DNA of 35,151 bases from Desulfocapsaceae bacterium (GTDB lineage: Bacteria; Desulfobacterota; Desulfobulbia; Desulfobulbales; Desulfocapsaceae), in NCBI GenBank assembly GCA_030065655.1, contig JASJDT010000007.1:1-35151 (forward strand). Direction: 5' to 3'. Below are positions 17,830-27,734 of the stretch, in pieces. A program made the translations under genes and the position numbers. Below the pieces are notes generated by a model. The model was not told where the DNA came from and did not search any database. It was given only the letters and a program-made list of their open reading frames with translations. The stretch's first letter is position 1. Every line of letters starts with the position of its first letter.

Positions 17830-19245
17830 ATGATTGGACGCGAGCTGGAAGGATACTGGAAGACCGTGGTGAACACCATTCGTGACGGCATTATGATCGT
17901 CAACACCAGTGGTGCCATTGTCTCCGTCAATTCCGCCTTTGAGACAATCACCGGATACTCACGTGATGAGATAATCGGAAAATCATGTACGATTCTCCAG
18001 TGCGATATCTGTGAGCAGTCTCGAGCCGATGGAGGCGAGTCATGGTGTGCGCTTTTTCGCTGCGGCGAAGTTGAGCAGCGTAAATGCACCATACGCCGGA
18101 AAGACGGTACCTATTTCCAGGCCCTAAAAAACGGAGCCATCCTCAAAGACCCCGACGGCAGCGTCATCGGCGCCGTCGGCACCATTGCCGATATTTCTGA
18201 AATCGCTGAAAAAGATGACCAGCTTGAGGCTTATCGCCAACAGCTGCACTCGGAGGATGTCTTTCAGGGCATTGTTGGGGTCTCCCAACGGATGCAACAG
18301 GTTTTCGACATGATCAGGAATGCGGCCTCTTCTCAGGCACCGGTGATCATCTACGGCGAGAGCGGTACAGGTAAGGAGCTGGTCAGTCGGGCCATCCACA
18401 ATCTTGGTCCACGCAAGGATAAGGCTTTTATCAAGGTCAACTGTGCCGCCCTGACCGAGTCGTTGTTGGAGAGTGAGCTGTTCGGCCATGTCCGCGGTGC
18501 CTACACCGGAGCCTACAAGGATCGAGTCGGTCGTTTTGAGAAGGCCAATGAAGGGGACATTTTCCTCGATGAAATCGGTGATTTGCCCATCTCCACCCAG
18601 ACTAAACTCCTCAGGGTACTAGAAGAAAAAGTCATTGAGCGGGTCGGCTCAAGCAGCCCGATCCGTACCGATGTCCGTATCATTTCAGCGACCAACCAGG
18701 ACCTTATGGAACTTGTCGAGCGTGGCGTATACCGTAAGGACTTTTATTTCAGGATAAATGTCATACCCATCTTTCTGCCACCCTTACGTCAGCGTGTCGA
18801 GGACATCCCCCTGCTTGCAGAATCTCTATTAAAAAAGATGCTCCTCAAAGAAAAAAAGAACATCAAGGGGATAAGCAAGGACACCATGGAAGTGCTGATG
18901 AGTCATTCCTGGCCCGGCAACGTCAGAGAACTAAAGGGCGCCTTCGAGTATGCGCTGGTTACCTGTCATGAGGAAATAATCCATCCTCACCATCTTCCTG
19001 AAACCATCCATAAACCACAGCGAAGGAGCACCACAACCGGTAAGCGGACCTCCTTCAACATGCAGGAAATTGAAAAGCAGGAATTGTTGGAGGCATTGTC
19101 AAAAACAGGCGGCAATCAGTCGAAGGCAGCAGAATTGTTGGGCATTTCCAGGGTCACCGTGTGGAACCGGATGAAACGCTATGGAATCGATGCCAAGCGA
19201 CTCATCGAAGTGCAGGGCAAAACGTCAATTAACAATGATAAATAA
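17830..19245 (+). CDS. PAS-containing sigma-54-dependent Fis-family transcriptional regulator
   Basis: PAS domain, GESGTGKELVSRAIH Walker A, ESELFGHVRGAYTGA (GAFTGA loop as GAYTGA), FLDEIGDLP, C-terminal Fis HTH GGNQSKAAELLGISRVTVWNRMKRYGI. Start taken at MIGREL; the ORF track starts at 17779. Confidence 0.95.
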   Translation: MIGRELEGYWKTVVNTIRDGIMIVNTSGAIVSVNSAFETITGYSRDEIIGKSCTILQCDICEQSRADGGESWCALFRCGEVEQRKCTIRRKDGTYFQALKNGAILKDPDGSVIGAVGTIADISEIAEKDDQLEAYRQQLHSEDVFQGIVGVSQRMQQVFDMIRNAASSQAPVIIYGESGTGKELVSRAIHNLGPRKDKAFIKVNCAALTESLLESELFGHVRGAYTGAYKDRVGRFEKANEGDIFLDEIGDLPISTQTKLLRVLEEKVIERVGSSSPIRTDVRIISATNQDLMELVERGVYRKDFYFRINVIPIFLPPLRQRVEDIPLLAESLLKKMLLKEKKNIKGISKDTMEVLMSHSWPGNVRELKGAFEYALVTCHEEIIHPHHLPETIHKPQRRSTTTGKRTSFNMQEIEKQELLEALSKTGGNQSKAAELLGISRVTVWNRMKRYGIDAKRLIEVQGKTSINNDK

Positions 19246-19265
19246 TCGCCTGCCCCAACATTGAC

Positions 19266-21923
19266 CTATTTATCGTCAAACACCTTGCGGATAGCTGTGG
19301 CCATATCCGCTTTTATCACCGGCTTGTAGATAAAGGCCTTGACCCCGAGGGCCTCTGAATATTCATCGGAAATTCTGCTGCTATAGCCGGTGCAGAGAAT
19401 AATTGGTATATCCCGACGCACCCGCAAAAGCTCCGTCGCCAGCACATCACCGGTCATCTGCGGCATGGTTATATCGGTAATCACCAGATCGAAATCATCC
19501 GATTTCGCTTTAAACAACTCAAGCGCCTCATAGCTGCTTGTTCTTGAAGTCACTGTATAGCCAAGTGATTCCAACAGACGGCTGGTCATTTTAATAATTG
19601 GTGGTTCATCGTCAATTAGAAGAATGCGTTCGTCTCCCGTGGGCAAGCTTACATCCGTATCTACTTTTTGCTGGTCGAGATAGCCAGTCGTCGGCAGATA
19701 TATAGTGAAAACCGTTCGCTCGTGGGGTTTGCTGATCACACTGACCGCACCGCCGTGATCCTCAACAATGCCCTTGACCACTGCTAGTCCCAACCCCGTT
19801 CCCTCACCGGGTCCCTTGGTGGTGTAATATGGTTCAAAAATTGCCTCTATCTTTTCACGCTCAATTCCAGGTCCGGTATCCGCTACGGTAATCTGGAGAT
19901 ATTTACCAGGTGGAAACTGTAGCTCCTGCAACTGCGGCGATACGTCAATGTTCGTCTCCTCCAGGCTAAGCTCCAGCACTCCACCGCTATCATGCATGGC
20001 GTGAGCAGCATTGGTACACAGATTCATCAGAACCTGATGAATCTGGGTGGCATTCCCATGTACTAGCGCCTGACTATCAAGCTGTGTCTGTATTTCAATA
20101 AAAGTGGGAATGGTTGAACGAACGAATTTCACCACTTCTTCGGCGATGGTCTGAACCCGGATGGGCTTTTTTTCTTCCTCCGATTGTCTGGCAAAAGCCA
20201 GGATCTGCTTGACCAGATCTTTTGCCCGATTACCTGCCGCATACACCTCCTGAAGGTTATCGTGGAGTTGAGAGCCTCTATTTACGTTGGCCAAAGAGAG
20301 TTCGGTGAATCCTAAAATTGAGGAGAGTATATTATTGAAGTCATGGGCAATCCCTCCCGCCAGGTTGCCGATGGATTCAAGTTTCTGCGATTGCATCAGC
20401 TTTTTTTCCAGGAGTAGTTTATCCCTCTCGGCAATCCTCTCCCGAGTAATATCCTGGATGACACCAAATACTTTAACTGGTGCGCCGGTGTCATCTCTTT
20501 CCAATTCGGCAATTGAGCGAATAATTCTAAACGTCGGACCGGATGCCGGACGAATCTCAAATTCCAGGTCATAGGGTTGATCATTTTCAATGAGATCGAC
20601 CAAGGCCTGGTGCACCCTTTCTTTCTCAGGTATGCAATTTTCCACATCCTCTGTAGAGAATTGTTTTGTCTGGGGATCAAATCCATAAATACGCTTGGCC
20701 TGATCGGATTCCCAGAAATTCCCGGAGACAATATCATACTCCCAGTTGCCGACTTTGCTTATCTGTTGCGCCTGCTGGTAGCGCTGAGCATTTTGTTTCA
20801 ATGCCCTCTCGGCCGCCTGACGCTCGTGTATTTCCACACTCAGCTTTCTGTTGAATACGAAAAGTGTAACTATGCCCGCACTGGTAACAACCAGCACGAA
20901 TAGGACGATACCAATAATCCACCAGAGCCTGCTATAGTCTACGATTGCTTCTGGCTCATAGAGAAACCCTTCGAGGGAAAAAGCGGGGTCGATCATACCG
21001 AGGCTGGCGTAGGTGTTTAGAATATGTTTCCACCTCCCGGGATTCATGTGGCCTATCTGGACGAGCTCCGGCCGCATGTTATTGGTTATGGTGGCCGCTT
21101 CAAAGCGCAGATGGTCGCGAGTCTTGGTAATCTGGTAGTTGTTTTGCAATATATCGATGATTTCTTCCGGGTGGTCCACAGCATACTGCCATCCCTTCAG
21201 TGAGGCCTGTAAAAACGTTCGGACCCGCTGGGGACTTCGCTCAACCTCTTGCTCGGTGGTAAACAGACAATCGCTGTAAAAATCGACACCGTAGGTGTAC
21301 GGGGAGATCACCGTTGGTTCGATACTCTGCTGTTTAAGAAACCAGGGCTCGTTAGTGACATAGGCACTCACCGCATCCGTCTTTCCCTCAATGAGATCAT
21401 CGAGGTTATAGGTCTGGTCGAGCCGTTTGAAGGATTGGAGGGGGATACCCTCATTCATGAACATGGCCAGAATGTCGGCATCTTTTTTGCCCGGCAGCAG
21501 CATGACCTTTTTGCCAATAAGGTCCTGCAGGGAGTTGATGCCTCTGTCCCGGCGGGCCAGGAGAATAGAAGGTGAGTGCTGGAGAATAGGGGCCAGAACC
21601 ACGAACGGATTGCCCTCGGCTCGGTGCAGCAAAAGCTCACTGCCGGCAATACCGTAGTCGGCTCGCCCGGCCAGCACCTCTTCCTTGGCAAATTTTCCGG
21701 CTCCGCCTTCGACAATAGTGACGTCGAGTCCGGCCTCGGCATAAATTCCTTTATGCAGGGCCGCGTAATAACCGGCAAACTGAAATTGATGCTTCCAGGC
21801 AAGTTGCAGAACAATCTGTTCCGAGGCTGGAGAAGCAAAGGGTAAAAACAAAGATATGACTATGAGAAAAAAGCCAACCAGCAAACCATCGGTTTTTGTA
21901 AAACATTTCGACCGTATTGCCAT
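19266..21923 (-). CDS. Hybrid histidine kinase with periplasmic NMT1/THI5-like (SsuA/TauA-type) sensor, TM, PAS, HK and REC
   Basis: QIVLQLAWKHQFQFAGYYAALHKGIYAEAGLDVTIVEGG (NMT1/THI5 type), TM segment, PAS, GIAHDFNNILSSI, DTGPGIEREKIEAIFEPYYTTK, C-terminal ILLIDDEPPIIKM receiver. Confidence 0.94.
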   Translation of the reverse strand: MAIRSKCFTKTDGLLVGFFLIVISLFLPFASPASEQIVLQLAWKHQFQFAGYYAALHKGIYAEAGLDVTIVEGGAGKFAKEEVLAGRADYGIAGSELLLHRAEGNPFVVLAPILQHSPSILLARRDRGINSLQDLIGKKVMLLPGKKDADILAMFMNEGIPLQSFKRLDQTYNLDDLIEGKTDAVSAYVTNEPWFLKQQSIEPTVISPYTYGVDFYSDCLFTTEQEVERSPQRVRTFLQASLKGWQYAVDHPEEIIDILQNNYQITKTRDHLRFEAATITNNMRPELVQIGHMNPGRWKHILNTYASLGMIDPAFSLEGFLYEPEAIVDYSRLWWIIGIVLFVLVVTSAGIVTLFVFNRKLSVEIHERQAAERALKQNAQRYQQAQQISKVGNWEYDIVSGNFWESDQAKRIYGFDPQTKQFSTEDVENCIPEKERVHQALVDLIENDQPYDLEFEIRPASGPTFRIIRSIAELERDDTGAPVKVFGVIQDITRERIAERDKLLLEKKLMQSQKLESIGNLAGGIAHDFNNILSSILGFTELSLANVNRGSQLHDNLQEVYAAGNRAKDLVKQILAFARQSEEEKKPIRVQTIAEEVVKFVRSTIPTFIEIQTQLDSQALVHGNATQIHQVLMNLCTNAAHAMHDSGGVLELSLEETNIDVSPQLQELQFPPGKYLQITVADTGPGIEREKIEAIFEPYYTTKGPGEGTGLGLAVVKGIVEDHGGAVSVISKPHERTVFTIYLPTTGYLDQQKVDTDVSLPTGDERILLIDDEPPIIKMTSRLLESLGYTVTSRTSSYEALELFKAKSDDFDLVITDITMPQMTGDVLATELLRVRRDIPIILCTGYSSRISDEYSEALGVKAFIYKPVIKADMATAIRKVFDDK

Positions 21924-22422
21924 TCTTTAGGATTCCCTGGTAGTAAATCAAACCACTGCTCAGCCTGTTTTTTTTAGTCAGGATAAGATGGTCGGCTTAC
22001 ACTGCTGTATTTTGTTTGGCTTTTTATTCTATCCCAAGCAATTAAATTTGATGTTATCATCTGGTTACAGAAAAGTCCAATTCTATCATTTGTCAGGTTT
22101 GATCCCCTTTTTATATCTTTCCCTCTTATTCAATAGGATAGTTGAAAAACTCATTTTTAAAATCGGCAGGGTGAAGAGGTAGACTCTCTATAATAGTGGC
22201 CCAGCTCATTATGAATAAACGATATGACTGCATCTCTTCGTCAACATAATACTGCCAAAAACCATGGACCGATAACGATCATGATCGTACGATTTTTTGC
22301 TATCTTATTGACTTATTCAATTTTTTTCTGGAAAAATCGTGTTATTCACGCATACTATTACAGGGTAGGTGCCTTAATTCATTTAACTGATAACGAAGTA
22401 TTGCAAGCCTGACACTACTTTT

Positions 22423-23559
22423 ATGTCTGATAAAATTCTCTTTGTTGACGATGAAGTACAGATACTCAACTCCATGAAACGCCAGCTGCGTAAACGCTTT
22501 CAGGTTGTAACGGCGGAAAGCGGCCAGGAAGCTCTGGAAATCATGAAGACGGCAGGTCCTTTCAGTGTGATCGTCTCCGATATGCGAATGCCGGTGATGG
22601 ATGGAGTCCAGTTACTGACAACCATAAAGGATATGTATCCGGATACGGTCCGCTTGATGCTTACCGGCAATGCCGATCAGGAAACAGCCATTGAGGCCGT
22701 CAATAAAGGGCAGATTTTCAGGTTTCTCAATAAACCTTGCCCCACGTCGATGCTGGTTACCTCTCTTGCTCTTGCCCAGCGCCAGTACAGACTCATTACC
22801 GCCGAGCGAGAACTGCTTGATAAAACTCTGAAAGGCAGCGTCAAAGTACTGTCCGAACTCCTTAGTTTTACCAGTCCCGCTGCATTCAGCAGCGGCTTGC
22901 GAATCCGCTCGATGGCGGTACAGATTGGTGAAGAGCTGGCGATCGATCAAATCTGGCGGCTAGAAGTCGCCGCCCTGATGTCCCAGATAGGATGTGTGAC
23001 CTTACCTGAGGAAATCATCAACAAGGTGTACGCCGATCTCGAGCTGGATGAGGAAGAAAAGGAAATGTATGGCAACCATCCCCAGGCCGGTGCCAGGCTA
23101 TTCGAGAACATCCCCCGCATGGAAGGGGTCACTGCAATTATCCGAAATCAGTTGAAGGACTACAGCGAGTATGACCAGGAGGACCAGGAAGAGGAGGAAA
23201 TTATCCTTGGCGCCCAGATCCTGCGGGTAATATTTGAGTATGATCGCCTATTGTTTCAGGGAAAAAATCATGGTGAGGCGGTCCATCACCTGCAGGAAAG
23301 AAAAAACGTCTACAACCCGATAATCGTCAAGCGACTTGGGAAAATTAAGAAGACCGGAGAGGCCGCTAGAGTCGTCAGCCTGATGATCAAGGATCTTGCC
23401 ATCGGCATGGTGGCCGAAGATGATATCTATGCCCAAAATGAAACCCTGCTGGCTCCAAAAGGACAGGAACTGACCTGGCCGGTAATCCAAGGTCTGCAGA
23501 ACTTTGCCAAAAAGGTCGGGGTCAAGGAACCTGTCCGCGTCTGGGTGAATAAAAAATGA
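22423..23559 (+). CDS. REC plus degenerate HD-GYP-like response regulator
   Basis: ILFVDDEVQILNSM receiver; C-terminal AALMSQIGCVTLPEEIINK...EMYGNHPQAGARLF has the HD-GYP layout with the HD dyad replaced by SQ. Confidence 0.85.
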   Translation: MSDKILFVDDEVQILNSMKRQLRKRFQVVTAESGQEALEIMKTAGPFSVIVSDMRMPVMDGVQLLTTIKDMYPDTVRLMLTGNADQETAIEAVNKGQIFRFLNKPCPTSMLVTSLALAQRQYRLITAERELLDKTLKGSVKVLSELLSFTSPAAFSSGLRIRSMAVQIGEELAIDQIWRLEVAALMSQIGCVTLPEEIINKVYADLELDEEEKEMYGNHPQAGARLFENIPRMEGVTAIIRNQLKDYSEYDQEDQEEEEIILGAQILRVIFEYDRLLFQGKNHGEAVHHLQERKNVYNPIIVKRLGKIKKTGEAARVVSLMIKDLAIGMVAEDDIYAQNETLLAPKGQELTWPVIQGLQNFAKKVGVKEPVRVWVNKK

Positions 23560-25268
23560 GTACCGAAAACATGGCTGTTTCCGAAAACACAACAACCATT
23601 CTGCTGGCTGAAGACGATGCTGCCGAGCGAAGACTCATCACTCATTTTCTCGCCAGAGAAGACTATTATGTTGTGGAAGCGGCAACTGGTTCAGAAGCGC
23701 TTGATTACCTTCGTGAATTTGAACCTGATTTGATCATTGCCGATCTGCGCATGCCTGAGCTTGATGGTATTGAATTGTTGAACATAGCCAAAGATGAGTT
23801 CAGCGCTATTCCATTCATCATCGTTTCCGGAGTCGGTACCATGGAAGACGTTATCCATGGTCTGCGTCTTGGCGCCTGGGATTATTTGACCAAGCCAATT
23901 CAGCCTCTGGAACTGCTCCTCCACAGTATTAAGCGGGTGCTGGAAAAAGCCGAGCTCTTGAAAAATATGCGTAGCCATCAGGAATATCTTGAAAATATAG
24001 TCCAGCAGCGAACCGCGGACCTGCTTCGCCAGAATAAAAGCTACGCTAGGGAACTCAAAAGACGGCAAAAGATGGAGGAGCAGGCAAGAATTGCTGAAAA
24101 CGAATGGAGACGCACAGTGGATGCGCTTCCTGAAATGATCGCCATCATCGATAAAGACCGGAAGATCACCAGGGTTAACAAGTCGATGCTTACCTTCCTC
24201 GAGAAAACGGAGGCAGAACTCATTGGCCAGTGCTGTTTTCTATGCAGCAGTGAAAGTGCCTGTCTCCACAAAGCCTGCATGAAGAACACCCAGCCGCAAA
24301 CGAAAGAGCTGCGTTTTGATAAGGAGGGAAAAGACCTGGAGCTGAAAATCATTCCCTACAATTCAGTCGACGGAAAATGGCTTGGCTCCATCCACGTATT
24401 CCGTGATATCACGGAAATTAAAAAACAGATAAAGGAACAGAAGTTGCGGCAGTCCAAAGCCCTGCATAGCCAGAAACTCGAATCAGTCGGCCAGCTTGCT
24501 TCAGGTATAGCCCACGAAATCAATACACCCACCCAGTTTGTCAGCTCCAATATAGCCTTCTTTGATGAAGCCTTCGCGGACCTGCAGTCCTCCATCAACA
24601 GCATAGTCAAAGCCTGTTCAGCAGAAATCGTTTCCGCCGAAACTATCTTAACCCAGCTGGAGGAAGCGGACTGGAACTATCTGGAAGAGGAAATACCCAC
24701 CGCTATCCAACAGTCCAAGGAAGGGCTTAACAGGGTGAGTTCCATTGTCCGTGCCATGAAGGAATTCTCACACCCGGGAGATCGTGAAGCTCAAGAAGTA
24801 GATATCAATAACATCATTGAAACCACGGTCACCGTTGCCCGAAATGAGTGGAAATATGTCGCCGATGTTCAACTCGACCTCGATCCGGAACTCCCTAAGA
24901 TATCATGTCTCTCGGACGAGATGGGCCAGGTGATCCTTAACCTGCTTGTCAACAGTGCCCATGCTATAGAAGATAAACTGGGGGAGACTCCGGAAGAAGA
25001 CAAAGGGACTATAACCATAGCCACCTCCCAGCAACCGCCCTGGGTGGTAATCTGCATCTCCGATACCGGTGTCGGTATGCCCAGGCACGTTATCGAAAAA
25101 ATATTCGAACCATTTTTCACCACGAAATCGACAGGTAAGGGCACCGGCCAGGGGCTGGCCATAGCCTATGACGTCATTACCAGCAAACACGGCGGCAATA
25201 TCCAGGTTGACAGTCAGACTGGTAAAGGAACAACCTTCACCATCGAATTGCCACTGTCCGTGAAATAA
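23556..25268 (+). CDS. REC-PAS-histidine kinase
   Basis: ILLAEDDAAERR receiver, [17 protein letters not shown]-box, NLLVNSAHAI, DTGVGMPRHVIEKIFEPFFTTK, GTGQGLAIAY. Confidence 0.93.
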   Translation: MSTENMAVSENTTTILLAEDDAAERRLITHFLAREDYYVVEAATGSEALDYLREFEPDLIIADLRMPELDGIELLNIAKDEFSAIPFIIVSGVGTMEDVIHGLRLGAWDYLTKPIQPLELLLHSIKRVLEKAELLKNMRSHQEYLENIVQQRTADLLRQNKSYARELKRRQKMEEQARIAENEWRRTVDALPEMIAIIDKDRKITRVNKSMLTFLEKTEAELIGQCCFLCSSESACLHKACMKNTQPQTKELRFDKEGKDLELKIIPYNSVDGKWLGSIHVFRDITEIKKQIKEQKLRQSKALHSQKLESVGQLASGIAHEINTPTQFVSSNIAFFDEAFADLQSSINSIVKACSAEIVSAETILTQLEEADWNYLEEEIPTAIQQSKEGLNRVSSIVRAMKEFSHPGDREAQEVDINNIIETTVTVARNEWKYVADVQLDLDPELPKISCLSDEMGQVILNLLVNSAHAIEDKLGETPEEDKGTITIATSQQPPWVVICISDTGVGMPRHVIEKIFEPFFTTKSTGKGTGQGLAIAYDVITSKHGGNIQVDSQTGKGTTFTIELPLSVK

Positions 25269-25295
25269 ATACAACGTCAGGTCTAAGGAGAGGGT

Positions 25296-26513
25296 ATGAA
25301 CAAAAAAGGTGTCCTATTTGTCGACGATGAACCTAACATCCTCTCAGGAATTAAACGCATGCTGCGCTCTCTGCGTAACGAGTACGATTTTAATTTTGCG
25401 GAAAGCGGCAAAGCCGCCCTTGAAATCATCGAGGAAAACAGCATCGATATCGTTATCTCCGATATGCGGATGCCGGGCATGGATGGGGCGGAGTTTCTCA
25501 AGGCGGTAAAGGAGCATCACCCCCAGATTATCAGGATCATGCTTACCGGCCAGGCAGATGAAGAGTCTGTTTTTCGAACCGTCAATGTCGTCCATCAATT
25601 TCTCAGCAAACCCTGTGAGCCGGAACTGCTCAAGGAAATACTGGGCCGCTCCAGTGACTTGCATGATCGCCTGAATAACACCGAATTGAAAAAAATCATC
25701 TCAGGTATCGATCACCTGCCCAGCCTCCCGGACGTCTATGCCAATCTACAAAAGATTTTGAAAAAAGAAGATACCACAGCAGATGATATTGCCAAGGTGA
25801 TCGAAAAAGACATCGGCATGACGGCAAAACTTCTGCAACTGGTAAATTCATCGTTTTTCGGTCTTTACCAGAAAGTCGAAAGTCCGGCTCGAGCTGTTAA
25901 TTTGCTGGGCTTCGACACCATCAGAATACTTGTTCTCGGCGTACAAATCTTTTCTGAGTTAAAAACGAATTCATCACCCATCTCTCTTAGTTTTCTCAAA
26001 GACCACAGTATGATGGTGGGCCAGTGTAGTAAAAAAATAGCTCTTGCGAGCGTGGATGATCCAGAGCTTATCAATGAGTGTTTTCTGGCGGGAATGCTGC
26101 ATGACATAGGTCGCCTACTCCTGCTGGCCAATTGTGCAGAGAGTTATCTGCCGCTGGTGGAAAAAGCCAAAAACGAAGGTACCTTACTCGTGGACGAGGA
26201 GACGCAGCAATTAAAGGCAACACACGGAGATGTCGGTACCTACCTTATCGGACTTTGGGGGTTCAGTGGTAATATTCTCGAGGCAATCAGTTACCACCAC
26301 AACATTTCCGCATACCCAAGAGAAACGTTCTCTCCCGCCTTGGCCGTACATGTCGCCGACGCACTCTACTATAAATTCTACCCACAACATCTTATTGGCG
26401 CTCCCCCAGAAGTCGACCTGGAATATCTTGAAAAAACAGGTTTTGGCGCAAAACTGGCAAAGTGGGAGGAAATTTGCGCTACTGTATTGGAGGACGGTGA
26501 AGATGAAATCTGA
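25296..26513 (+). CDS. REC-HDOD response regulator
   Basis: VLFVDDEPNILSGI receiver; LPSLPDVYANLQKIL...DIGMTAKLLQLVNSSFFG...AVNLLG...FLAGMLHDIGRLLL is HDOD. Confidence 0.93.
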   Translation: MNKKGVLFVDDEPNILSGIKRMLRSLRNEYDFNFAESGKAALEIIEENSIDIVISDMRMPGMDGAEFLKAVKEHHPQIIRIMLTGQADEESVFRTVNVVHQFLSKPCEPELLKEILGRSSDLHDRLNNTELKKIISGIDHLPSLPDVYANLQKILKKEDTTADDIAKVIEKDIGMTAKLLQLVNSSFFGLYQKVESPARAVNLLGFDTIRILVLGVQIFSELKTNSSPISLSFLKDHSMMVGQCSKKIALASVDDPELINECFLAGMLHDIGRLLLLANCAESYLPLVEKAKNEGTLLVDEETQQLKATHGDVGTYLIGLWGFSGNILEAISYHHNISAYPRETFSPALAVHVADALYYKFYPQHLIGAPPEVDLEYLEKTGFGAKLAKWEEICATVLEDGEDEI

Positions 26514-27642
26514 AAAAATACTGTTTGTTGACGACGAACAATATGTTCTCGACGGTATTGTCCGCCAACTCCGTAAGACCTACCCCGTGGTAACGGCCAC
26601 TAGTGGTCGGGAAGCGCTGGAGAAGTTAAAAGATGGTGGCTTTATCGTTGTCGTATCCGACCTGCGGATGCCCGGTATGGATGGGATCGCTTTTTTAAAG
26701 GAAGTACGTCGTCAGTATCCTGAGATTACCAGGATAATACTCTCCGGTGATGCCGACCTGACCACCGCCATAGAAGCCGTCAATAGCGGTCAGGTTTTTC
26801 GTTTCCTCACCAAACCCTGTTCGAGTAACGGTCTGGTCACCACGCTGGCTCTGGCAGTTCGTCAATATCAACTAATTATCAGCGAAAAAGAACTGCTCAA
26901 TGATACGCTCAAAGGAAGCATCAGTATGCTCAGTGAATTGCTGAGTCTCGCTAATCCGAGAGCTTTTAGCAGAGGCCGAAGAATACGGCCAATCGTGAGT
27001 GAAATAGCCTCAAAGATGGGTCTCAAACCATTATGGCAGTTTGAAGTTGCGGCTCTGGTCTGCCAGATCGGCTGTATCACCATCCCCGAAGACATTCTCA
27101 ACAACGTCTCTCGTGCCGAACCTCTTGATGAGAGTGAGGCAAAAATGTATGAAGACCATCCCCGGATCGGAGCTCATCTGCTCAGGAAAATACCGCGTCT
27201 TGAAGGAGTTGCCGAAATCATCGGCAATCAACTTTTACCGTATGAGCATGCAGAAAACGGTGCCTCAAAAGCAGAGTCCAGCAAGAATGCGATAGCTGCT
27301 CAAATAATCAGGACTGCACTTGACTACGACCTACTCACCGGCCAAGGGAACAACCACGAGCAAGCATTAAGCAAGCTTTATGGTACCCAGGGCATCTACA
27401 ATCCCGATATTCTGGCCCATCTCCAAGAACTTAAAGCCCGGCCGCCACATCACCACGATACCGTTGATCTGCTCTTCGATGAACTGGTTCCCGGCATGAT
27501 CGCTGCAGAAGACATTCTTGCCCGAAACGGTTCCAGGATAATAGAAAAAGATCAAGAAATCACCTGGCCCGCCCTTCAGGGTCTTCATAACTTTATCGAA
27601 CATATCGGGGTAAAGGAGCCGATCAAGGTCTGGAACCACTGA
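26503..27642 (+). CDS. Second REC plus degenerate HD-GYP-like response regulator
   Basis: MKSEKILFVDDEQYVLDGI start overlaps the end of the HDOD gene; AALVCQIGCITIPEDILNN...EDHPRIGAHLL with HD replaced by CQ; paralogous to 22423-23559. Confidence 0.85.
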   Translation: MKSEKILFVDDEQYVLDGIVRQLRKTYPVVTATSGREALEKLKDGGFIVVVSDLRMPGMDGIAFLKEVRRQYPEITRIILSGDADLTTAIEAVNSGQVFRFLTKPCSSNGLVTTLALAVRQYQLIISEKELLNDTLKGSISMLSELLSLANPRAFSRGRRIRPIVSEIASKMGLKPLWQFEVAALVCQIGCITIPEDILNNVSRAEPLDESEAKMYEDHPRIGAHLLRKIPRLEGVAEIIGNQLLPYEHAENGASKAESSKNAIAAQIIRTALDYDLLTGQGNNHEQALSKLYGTQGIYNPDILAHLQELKARPPHHHDTVDLLFDELVPGMIAAEDILARNGSRIIEKDQEITWPALQGLHNFIEHIGVKEPIKVWNH

Positions 27643-27734
27643 TCAGTGAGCAGAGGTGCACTTTGATCGTTAATGAATAGACCAGATACCACCTTGGTGC
27701 CAGGCCGCTGGGTAAAAGTTCAGGGCTGATTCTC

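Noticed and set aside
22224-22412. 62-aa plus-strand ORF in the intergenic region before the REC/HD array
   Set aside because: AT-rich, no domain, no clear ribosome-binding site; probably non-coding.
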